This document shows, piece after piece, positions 46,084 through 52,585 of a stretch of DNA of 64,000 nt. The notes beneath the pieces were generated by a model. That model ran no database searches. It saw only the letters and a list, made by a program, of their open reading frames with translations, and had not been told where the DNA came from. The DNA comes from Clostridiales bacterium (GTDB taxonomy: Bacteria > Bacillota > Clostridia > Lachnospirales > Lachnospiraceae), in NCBI GenBank assembly GCA_015655075.1, contig JAATFT010000022.1, positions 24,106 to 88,105 on the forward strand, read 5' to 3'. The position numbers and the translations under genes are program-made. Numbering within the stretch: position 1 is the first letter of the stretch; each line of letters begins with the position of its first letter.

Positions 46084-46180
46084 TAATTTATGGAAAAGAT
46101 TTTATGAATCAAAAAGATCAGATATAAAGGAAATATCCGAATTACTAAATGTGAAATAATTATAATTTTAAGGTATAAAG

Positions 46181-46379
46181 TTAATTCATATAGAGTGTTG
46201 CATATATATAAGATACACTAATACTAATACCCGTATTACCCCAACCATCATTTACAGTTACAAAATCTATATCGCCTGAATTATTATCATAACCTGTCCC
46301 AACAACCCAGTGATCCCCATAAATTTGAAGAGTTGGTAAAATATATGTATGAGCATCTGAAACACTTTGGGGAAATACT
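46181..46379 (-). pseudogene. C-terminal remnant of a C39-like (papain-fold) peptidase
   Basis: Reading the minus strand from 46378 gives about 65 codons ending at TAA 46181: VFPQSVSDAHTYI, then YGDHWVVGTGYDNNSG, then FVTVNDGWGNTG. The His-Trp-Val and NDGWG pattern matches the catalytic His and Asn region of C39-like peptidases. There is no start and no N-terminal Cys domain; upstream it runs straight into the P-II remnant of opposite strand. A truncated, inactive gene. Confidence 0.6.
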
Positions 46380-46383
46380 TGCC

Positions 46384-46520
46384 AAATCCGGTGAATTTTA
46401 AAAAACTTCGGACCAATATAACCTGATACCCAAGATTAAAATCGAAATTGTTGTAAGGGATAAAATCGTAGAATATATTGCTGGAAATCAAAAGCATAAT
46501 ACCTCCAGGTTTCGGACCGG
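46384..46520 (+). pseudogene. P-II gene remnant
   Basis: AATCCGGTGAATTTTAAA, CTTCGGACCAATAT, AACCTGATACC and AAGATTAAAATCGAAATTGT align with 27614-27700 of the intact P-II gene. One base is lost after ACCAATAT, giving a frameshift, and an internal deletion brings in the CGGACCGG of the gene's 3' end. No start is present. It is tail-to-tail with XRE copy 2. Confidence 0.75.
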
Positions 46521-46913
46521 CTATTTGGAACCGTCCTTTTTTGACGTTTTCGTCTGATATAAATATAACTGGATCATCTGGCCTTTGATATAATCTTTAT
46601 TTTCAGTCTTCAAACGGTTATAATAATGCAGTACGCTCCATTCCTCCATGCTTAATACGGCGGCATCGGCAGGATTGTAATCGGTGGATTCTTTTATCAG
46701 TTCCAATCTATGGTTGACTTCATAGTCATATAAATAATCTATGCTGACATTAAAGTAATCCGCTATTTTCACTAATATATCAGGAGCCGGTGTACTGTAA
46801 CTGCGTTCGTAATTCGACATGGTGGATTTGCTTATCTTAAGAGTTTCAGCGAGATCTTTCTGCTTCATATTTCTATGCAGCCTTAAGTTTCTGATTTTTT
46901 TACCAATATCCAA
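46521..46913 (-). CDS. Small XRE-family regulator, copy 2
   Basis: 130 residues, highly similar to the gene at 25593-26000: DIGKKIRNLRLHRNMKQKDLAETL, SKSTMSNYERSYSTPAPDIL and the tail LHYYNRLKTENKDYIKGQM. The start is TTG at 46913 behind GGGGGGG, where copy 1 has ATG. The frame is intact, so it is probably functional. The upstream ~500 bp are also shared with copy 1. Confidence 0.85.
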   Translation of the reverse strand: MDIGKKIRNLRLHRNMKQKDLAETLKISKSTMSNYERSYSTPAPDILVKIADYFNVSIDYLYDYEVNHRLELIKESTDYNPADAAVLSMEEWSVLHYYNRLKTENKDYIKGQMIQLYLYQTKTSKKDGSK

Positions 46914-47003
46914 GATAACCCCCCCTTTTTATTTATAAATAGTAGCATAAATATATTTTTTTGAAATATAACTCTCAAAATAATGGAAATAATTTAAAAA
47001 TAT

Positions 47004-47032
47004 TTGACAAAATAAAGAAAAATGGATATAAT
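47004..47032 (+). promoter_or_regulatory. Consensus promoter, divergent from XRE copy 2
   Basis: TTGACA (47004-47009), 17-bp spacer and TATAAT (47027-47032), identical in layout to 26093-26121. Confidence 0.8.
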
Positions 47033-47038
47033 ATAAAA

Positions 47039-47198
47039 AGAATCAGAATCAAGCTTTAAAACAAACTTGCTTCGGTACCGGAATGCCATATCCGATTTCA
47101 ATAAGGCATAAGGCTACGTGTTTTAATTAAAAATATACTCCCCTCAATATTTTTGATTTTAAAGGCCTTATGTCTTATTGAAATCGGATATGGTATAA
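47039..47198 (+). ncRNA. Predicted hairpin RNA beside XRE copy 2
   Basis: Arms 47083-47114 and 47165-47196 match at 30 of 32 positions; the inner AAAAATATA and TATTTTT repeat around CTCCCCTCAA is kept. The stem is better paired than in copy 1 (CCGATTTCAAT opposite ATTGAAATCGG). The 28-codon frame of copy 1 is not kept at its 5' end. Confidence 0.4.
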
Positions 47199-47379
47199 TT
47201 CTTTAAAATATTTCACTTACGGGATAGATACATCTAATGATTATAAAACCCAAATGGCTGCGTTTATCCTGATTGCTCTTACCTTTCTTTCATTTTCCCG
47301 TATAACGCCGCTTAATTCCCTAACCGGATAAATTTCGTAATAATTAAAAAATACATACACAGATGTTTTGAAATAAATC

Positions 47380-47439
47380 TTGCGATTTATAAATTAACTG
47401 TTATAATGTTAACTAATTCATGTGTTAAAACGCACAAAT
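47380..47439 (+). promoter_or_regulatory. Promoter and operator-like motif, second block
   Basis: TTGCGA (47380-47385), 16-bp spacer, TATAAT (47402-47407), then TGTGTTAAAACGCACAAAT (47421-47439). It parallels 26526-26585. The first gene downstream is the LD-carboxypeptidase, 240 bp away. Confidence 0.5.
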
Positions 47440-47544
47440 GAAAAATTTAAATTAACAAATTTAAGGTATGGCGGCAGAAATTTTAAACCTGGACTGATTG
47501 ATATTTATCTCTTGACAAGTTAACCGCTGTAAGTTAAATATAGT

Positions 47545-47625
47545 AGAGCGTGTTTGGAAAATGCTTGTGCCGTACTGGATGCTCCATCTTGTGGGAGGCA
47601 AGGAGCGACTTGCAGAACTTCCAGA
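47545..47625 (+). repeat. MITE-like repeat family A, copy 5 (partial)
   Basis: AGAGCGTGTTTGGAAAATGCTT, GGATGCTCCATCTTGTGG and CAAGGAGCG match the left half of copy 1 (983 onward); the right half is lost. It lies ~50 bp before the LD-carboxypeptidase start. Confidence 0.6.
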
Positions 47626-47677
47626 GTTTCGCAAATGCCTATTGGAAATTGAATAGAGAGGAAAAACGGTAAAAGTT

Positions 47678-48691
47678 ATGATTTATCCGGCATTTTTAAA
47701 AAGAGGATGTACCATCGGAATTACCGCCCCTTCGGACGGAAATAAAAAGGAAACGGATTTCATCCGGCTGGACTCGGGGAAAAAACAATTGCAGGCAAGG
47801 GGCTACGGACTTAAGGAAACAGCCCATGTCAGGTCCAGTTATAAGGGAAGAAGTACGGACGGAAAAACAAGGGCGCAGGAATTTATGGAGCTTATAAAAA
47901 ACGATAAAGTTATGTGGATCGTTTCCGCAAAAGGCGGAGATTTCCTTATGGAAATGCTTCCCTTTGTGGACTTTAACACAATCCGGTCAAATCCCACCTG
48001 GATACAGGGCTATTCGGATAATACGGGCATTACTTTTATGGTTACGACCCATTGTGATATGGCGACGGTTTACGGATGCAATTTTAATGATTTCGGTATG
48101 GAAAAATGGCATAAATCCATAGAAGATAACCTGGCCATACTGGAGGGAAATGATATAATCCAGTCCGGCTTTGATTTTTATGAGGACGGATTTAATGACG
48201 GGATTACCGGACTGGAAGGTTATCGCCCGGATAAAAAGGGTTGCTGGCGCAATATAACCGGACAGGAGGAAATTACCCTATCAGGCAGGCTCTTAGGCGG
48301 TTGCCTGGATGTATTAATGAATCTGGTAGGCACCCGATATGATAAAACCGCTGATTTTATTAATAAATATAAGGAAAACGGTATTTTGTGGTATCTGGAA
48401 AGCTTTTCCTTAAACGGTGAAGCATTGACCAGGGGATTGTGGCAGCTAAAGGAGGCCGGCTGGTTTCAGACGGCTAAAGGCTTTGTGTTTGGAAGGCCGG
48501 CGTTTTTTGATGAAGAAGGCGAAATAACTTATGAAGAAGCAGTTTTATCCGTTCTAAAGGAGCTTAAGGTTCCGGTCATACTGGATGCGGATATCGGTCA
48601 TAAAGCTCCCCGGATGACTTTGATCAACGGGGCAATGGCCCGTATTTCCAGCCAGGGGGGTAAAGGAACCTTAAAGCAGGAAATGCTGTAA
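47678..48691 (+). CDS. S66-family LD-carboxypeptidase (MccF-like)
   Basis: 337 residues. The catalytic set is visible: Ser in IQGYSDNTGITF, Glu in LESFSLNGEALTRGLWQL and His in DADIGHKAPRM; GITAPSDG is the typical start. Such enzymes cut LD-peptide bonds in cell-wall turnover or inactivate microcin-type antibiotics. The length and the insert around GYRPDKKGCWRN are closer to MccF than to LdcA. No signal peptide, so it is cytoplasmic. Confidence 0.88.
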   Translation: MIYPAFLKRGCTIGITAPSDGNKKETDFIRLDSGKKQLQARGYGLKETAHVRSSYKGRSTDGKTRAQEFMELIKNDKVMWIVSAKGGDFLMEMLPFVDFNTIRSNPTWIQGYSDNTGITFMVTTHCDMATVYGCNFNDFGMEKWHKSIEDNLAILEGNDIIQSGFDFYEDGFNDGITGLEGYRPDKKGCWRNITGQEEITLSGRLLGGCLDVLMNLVGTRYDKTADFINKYKENGILWYLESFSLNGEALTRGLWQLKEAGWFQTAKGFVFGRPAFFDEEGEITYEEAVLSVLKELKVPVILDADIGHKAPRMTLINGAMARISSQGGKGTLKQEML

Positions 48692-48711
48692 ATGGAGAAA
48701 TTGTTTGGGAC

Positions 48712-48790
48712 AAACGCAGGAAGGAAGATTATGTAAAATTTTCAGGCAGTTTCCCGATGTAGTCGTTCGATTTTGCAGGGAAAGAACCCC
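48712..48790 (+). repeat. Dispersed repeat family D, copy 2
   Basis: It matches the reverse complement of 37295-37372. It begins 20 bp after the LD-carboxypeptidase stop. Confidence 0.65.
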
Positions 48791-49159
48791 TAGTAACGCA
48801 TTGCATAGATTTCAGTGAATTCAGCACCCGCTATTTACGCCGGTGCCGCGTTGCCGTCAATCAGCGTAGCCACCGCTACGCCTCATTCATCCGCCTTGCC
48901 CCATCGCAAATATCAGGCACTTTCTTATTATATTTTGATTTTACGCTGCTATTTAATCTACCGTTGTATTGAGATTTTCTTGAAGGTTGCATCCAGATGC
49001 CGTGCATATACGGGACATTCGGCAAGCCCACAGCAACGCCAGCGCATCCGATAACACCGCCGCAGAGAAATACGTCGGGCGATAGCGGAAGCTGCCTGCT
49101 TCACAGGCAGCGCACAGGAAAAGCAGGTGAGGTCAAGATCGTCAGTTGAGGAGAATAAA
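48791..49159. other. GC-rich non-coding stretch before lgt
   Basis: From about 48825 to 49126 the sequence is visibly richer in GC than its surroundings, with short inverted motifs (GCGTAGCCACCGCTACGCC, GCTGCCTGCTTCACAGGCAGC). Open frames exist on both strands (for example 49126 down to 48958 on the minus strand, rich in Arg and Cys) but none has a start site or a recognised motif. It may be foreign DNA or an RNA. Confidence 0.35.
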
Positions 49160-49921
49160 ATGGACAGGGTAGCGTTTTCAATTTTGGGAGTCAATGTATA
49201 TTGGTATGGTATTACAGCGAGTTTAGGCGTATTTTTAGGGGTAACCGTCGCATACTTGCTGGCGAAAAATAGAAATAGATTTTTGCCTGATGAAATAATC
49301 AATGTTGTTTTAATAGCTCTGCCGTTTGGTATGATAGGTGCCCGCCTTTACTATGTTCTGTTTCGGTGGGATTACTATAGCCAGCATTTGGGAGAAATTA
49401 TTGTAATACGAAGTGGAGGACTTGCTTTCCATGGAGGATTAATTATAGGCATTATTGCCGGTATTATTTACTGTCGTCTACGAAAAATTCCGTTAGGTCA
49501 CCTTTTGGATTGTTGCGGTCCGGCTCTTTTGTTAGGGCAGGGAATTGGCCGATGGGGTAATTTTTTTAATCAGGAAGCTCATGGTGGTGTTGTAAGTGAA
49601 ACTTTCATTAGGAATTTTCCGGATTTTATCCAAAAAGGAATGCTCATAGAAGGCGAATACTATCATCCTGCATTTTTGTATGAGTTTTTATGGAATATAT
49701 TAGTTTTTGTAATTATAATGTTACTTTGGAATAAGTATAAAGAACTCCCAGGAACCATGTTTTCCCTTTATCTTATAGGTTATTCCTTGGGGCGTTTCTG
49801 GATTGAAGGGCTTAGGACTGACAGCCTGATGTTGGGGCCATTGCGTATTGCGCAAGTTGTAAGCATAATTGGCATATTGGCGGGACTCCTATTTCTTTTT
49901 CTATCAGGAAAAAAAGAATGA
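49160..49921 (+). CDS. lgt: Prolipoprotein diacylglyceryl transferase
   Basis: 253 residues, seven membrane helices. YWYGITASLGVFLGV, IGARLYYVLFRWDYY, GGLAFHGGLIIG and GQGIGRWGNFFNQEAHG are Lgt motifs. It attaches diacylglycerol to the lipobox Cys of lipoproteins such as PotD and the TrpX-like protein. ATG 49160 follows TTGAGGAG; the frame is open from 49127. Confidence 0.95.
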   Translation: MDRVAFSILGVNVYWYGITASLGVFLGVTVAYLLAKNRNRFLPDEIINVVLIALPFGMIGARLYYVLFRWDYYSQHLGEIIVIRSGGLAFHGGLIIGIIAGIIYCRLRKIPLGHLLDCCGPALLLGQGIGRWGNFFNQEAHGGVVSETFIRNFPDFIQKGMLIEGEYYHPAFLYEFLWNILVFVIIMLLWNKYKELPGTMFSLYLIGYSLGRFWIEGLRTDSLMLGPLRIAQVVSIIGILAGLLFLFLSGKKE

Positions 49922-50074
49922 CTACTTGATATTGCTCAATGGAGCAATTATCTAAAAGTAATGGGTTGAATAATTATCATTAAAAAAACGTACAACACCA
50001 ATAAAATCCAGACAGGGCTGACAAATTTATTTCCGATTTGATAATCCCCAAATTGCAAAAAAAGCGACGATACA

Positions 50075-50114
50075 AAGGCGTAGGCTGCAAGGTTTTCCTT
50101 GCAGCCTACGCCTT
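50075..50114. terminator. Perfect 18-bp hairpin between lgt and the M56 gene
   Basis: AAGGCGTAGGCTGCAAGG (50075-50092) and its exact complement (50097-50114) around TTTT. There is no T-run, but the position between convergent genes suggests a bidirectional terminator. Confidence 0.6.
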
Positions 50115-50158
50115 AGACAGTCAAACCGGTGAGACAATGGACGTAAAACTTCAATTTT

Positions 50159-51616
50159 TTAAGGAGCGACAACCGAAATTTCGCCGGATGCCCCAAGGGT
50201 GACCTTGCAGATCTGCTTATCGTCAGCATCTTTCAATATGGCATTTCCTTCACTGTCGGCCGTGGCCGTACTAACTATTTTCCCGTTAGCATCCTTTACA
50301 GTGATCACGTCATCGTCAATGGTGAAACGATATACCGCACCGTCAACCTGAATTTCTCCCTGATTTCCGGATGTGGATACTGATCCACCTATTTCAGTGA
50401 AGTCATTGGGGATGTCTGCACTATCTCCGGCACCTGCAACAACCGAAACTCCGCCGGACGGTTCTAGGGTTACTTTGCCGATTTGTTTATCGTCAGCATC
50501 CTTCAATACGGCAGTTCCTTCACTGTCGGCCGTGGCCGTGCTGACTATTTTCCCGTCAGCATCCTTTACAGTGATCACGTCATCGTTAATGGTAAAATGA
50601 TATGCCGCACCGTCAACCTGAATTTCTCCCTGATTGCCGGATATGGATGCTGATTGCATTCTGTCTGAGGCTTCGGACAATGCGGATGTCGCAAATGCTG
50701 TTGAGACCCCCGCAACCACTGCCAAAGCTGTTATGATGGTAAAAATAGAAGCTTTCTTTGATATTTTCATAATAGACACTATCCTTTCTTCAATTGCGTT
50801 TTTACTGAAATTGGTACAAAATGGGCTTTGCTTTCCTTTTTTTTCTTCCAATCCAATGAGCATAAGGGCATATGTGGATTTCGCTGTTTCACCAAAGGTC
50901 CGCACTGTCGCTTCATCGCACGATAGTTCAATGTCACGGTTTGCCAGTATATACATGACCCACACCAAAGGATTGAACCAATGAATGCAGAACGCGGCGG
51001 CAAGCAGCAGCTTATAGAGCGTGTCAAATCTTCGGATATGCTCAAACTCATGGGTGAGGACATACCGCAGCGTTGTTTCATCCGTACAGTCCATTGTTTT
51101 GGGCAGCAGCACGGTCGGATGCCATATCCCATAGGTAAGCGGCGAAACAATTTTATCCGACTGTCGGATCCGGATGGACCGCATCATTCTGTGTTCCTGA
51201 AGCCAGGCGGTAATAAAATCGTTGTTGACAGGCAGAGAAGTCTGAAATTCCCTGCAACACCTGATGTAGGTCACAATGAAAAACAGAGCACAGGCAGCTG
51301 TACCTATAAGCCAGATGATTAAAACAGGCGGCATGTGTGCTGCGCCGGCGGGTATCGGCTCGAAAATATAAGGGGTATATGCGATGGTCGGGGACGTGTT
51401 TGCAGCTTCTTCCTTAAATGAAACGCCAAACCAGTTGATAAACGTGTAGATACTGAGCCGTGACGGGATGGAAAACGGAATAAGCAGCCTGCAAAGCGCG
51501 ACACTCCAAAGGACAAGGAAGGTTTTCTTAGGCAGCCGGTGAATGGCAAGCGCGCGGATAACCACAATCGCTATGATAAGGACAGCCGCTGAAAGGCTCA
51601 TTTGCATAATATCCAT
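50159..51616 (-). CDS. M56 (BlaR1-like) membrane metallopeptidase with duplicated C-terminal repeat
   Basis: 485 residues. Several N-terminal membrane helices, a cytoplasmic zinc peptidase site HEFEH (YVLTHEFEHIRRFDTL) with ELSCDEATV, and one more helix near residue 290. Instead of a penicillin-binding domain, the outside part has two ~70-residue repeats, each SGNQGEIQVDGA, DDVITVKDA, GKIVSTATADSEG and LKDADDKQI. Such proteins sense an outside signal and cleave the paired BlaI repressor. ATG 51616 follows GAGGTGG; it is 10 bp after blaI. Confidence 0.88.
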   Translation of the reverse strand: MDIMQMSLSAAVLIIAIVVIRALAIHRLPKKTFLVLWSVALCRLLIPFSIPSRLSIYTFINWFGVSFKEEAANTSPTIAYTPYIFEPIPAGAAHMPPVLIIWLIGTAACALFFIVTYIRCCREFQTSLPVNNDFITAWLQEHRMMRSIRIRQSDKIVSPLTYGIWHPTVLLPKTMDCTDETTLRYVLTHEFEHIRRFDTLYKLLLAAAFCIHWFNPLVWVMYILANRDIELSCDEATVRTFGETAKSTYALMLIGLEEKKGKQSPFCTNFSKNAIEERIVSIMKISKKASIFTIITALAVVAGVSTAFATSALSEASDRMQSASISGNQGEIQVDGAAYHFTINDDVITVKDADGKIVSTATADSEGTAVLKDADDKQIGKVTLEPSGGVSVVAGAGDSADIPNDFTEIGGSVSTSGNQGEIQVDGAVYRFTIDDDVITVKDANGKIVSTATADSEGNAILKDADDKQICKVTLGASGEISVVAP

Positions 51617-51626
51617 ACTGTCCACC

Positions 51627-51986
51627 TCATTCCAAATGATTGACAAGCTGCTTTAGCTTTTCGATTTCCTCTGAGGACAGGTTTTTCCTGTTTAAAAGAG
51701 AAGCGAAAAGCAAATCCGCAGAGCCGTCAAATACCTTGTTAATCAGTTCCGTTGTTTCCCGCTCCTGCACCTGCTCTTTTGGGATTAAAGCATGGCACAA
51801 AAAATTAGGCTCCCTGCGTTCAATCGCGCCTTTACCGATGCACCTTTTGATAAGCGTATAAGTAGTATTCATGTTCCAGCCAACCTGCTCTTTAAGAATA
51901 TCCGAAATTCTCTTGGCGGTTGTATCACCTTCTTTCCAAAGGACATCCATTATTTTTAATTCGGAATCAAACAGTTTGATTTCCAT
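51627..51986 (-). CDS. BlaI/MecI-family repressor
   Basis: 119 residues. A winged helix (KIMDVLWKEGDTTAKRISDIL, WNMNTTYTLIKRCIGKGAIERRE) and a C-terminal dimer/cleavage region (SADLLFASLLNRKNL). It represses its own operon until the M56 partner is activated. ATG 51986 follows GAGGAGG. Two palindromes lie just upstream. Confidence 0.92.
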   Translation of the reverse strand: MEIKLFDSELKIMDVLWKEGDTTAKRISDILKEQVGWNMNTTYTLIKRCIGKGAIERREPNFLCHALIPKEQVQERETTELINKVFDGSADLLFASLLNRKNLSSEEIEKLKQLVNHLE

Positions 51987-52000
51987 ATAGCATCCTCCTC

Positions 52001-52073
52001 ACTACACTGGTAGTTTTGTCGACATGTTTATACTACCACGTTCGTTTGAAATTGTCAACACTACTCGAGTAGT
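52001..52073 (-). promoter_or_regulatory. blaI promoter with two palindromic operators
   Basis: On the minus strand TTGACA (52053-52058), a 17-bp spacer and TAGTAT (52030-52035). ACTACTCGAGTAGT (52060-52073) lies directly before the -35 box and ACTACACTGGTAGT (52001-52014) after the start; the -10 region itself has GTAGTA. The spacing fits cooperative BlaI-type dimers. Confidence 0.75.
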
Positions 52074-52100
52074 TTTTGAAAAATATTTTTTAAATAACTC

Positions 52101-52129
52101 TTGCCAGATAAAAAATTCTGTGTTAATAT
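52101..52129 (+). promoter_or_regulatory. Promoter of the T-box operon
   Basis: TTGCCA (52101-52106), 17-bp spacer, TAATAT (52124-52129). It is back to back with the blaI promoter; the distal operator lies 27 bp away. Confidence 0.6.
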
Positions 52130-52135
52130 AAAGCA

Positions 52136-52544
52136 ATGATGAAAAAATACACGGAAAATATGTATTTATATAAGTGAATAATATCAATCGGCTGGGAAGG
52201 AGACTGACCTGTAAGGACTGCATTGATAAACAGGAACGGCGTGTCACCGACTGAGAGCATGCCTGGGATGACGGATACAGGAAGGAACACTCCGGAGCTC
52301 ATGGATTGAACGGATAACCTTATAGCAGGGTGAAGGCCGTAGTAGGTCCGTGCGTGGCACGCGTTAAGTGTAAGAGTGGAGAGTCGCAAGACTTTCAATG
52401 CGGGTGGTACCGCGGGGATAAGTTTTAATGCTAAAACTTATTTTAATGCTAAAATTTGTTTTAATACTAAAACTTGTTTTAATTATAAAATCCCGTCCCG
52501 GACATATATGATTTCTGAATTCATATATGTCCGGGATTTTTTTT
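52136..52544 (+). ncRNA. T-box riboswitch with GAA/AAC specifier before aspS-gatCAB
   Basis: The T-box core GGGTGGTACCGCGG is at 52402-52415. A terminator with 16-bp arms (52496-52511 and 52521-52536) and eight T follows. In the stem I region GGAAGGAACACTCCGG contains GAAC (52285-52288), i.e. the overlapping codons GAA (Glu) and AAC (Asn). The specifier position is judged by eye. Between the T-box and terminator lie four ~18-bp self-complementary repeats. Uncharged tRNA would prevent termination. Confidence 0.9.
52421..52489 (+). repeat. Tandem palindromic repeats inside the T-box leader
   Basis: Four units of about 18 bp: AGTTTTAATGCTAAAACT, TATTTTAATGCTAAAATT, TGTTTTAATACTAAAACT and a shorter TGTTTTAATTATAAAA. 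Each is nearly its own complement. They lie between antiterminator and terminator and may lengthen the time window for tRNA sensing or merely reflect slippage. Confidence 0.7.
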
Positions 52545-52585
52545 GTAATCAGAGTGCTCAATTAAAGATAGGAGGCGGCATTAGA

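Noticed and set aside
46267..46497. A 76-codon minus-strand ORF
   Set aside because: It is the wrong frame of the C39-like peptidase remnant and runs through the P-II remnant; the product has no sensible composition.
48815..49054. A 79-codon plus-strand ORF before lgt
   Set aside because: No ribosome site, unusual composition and no known motif; better described as the GC-rich non-coding stretch.
52376..52585. N-terminal extension of the aspS frame
   Set aside because: It would be translated from the T-box core, tandem repeats and terminator; the real start at 52586 has a strong ribosome site.
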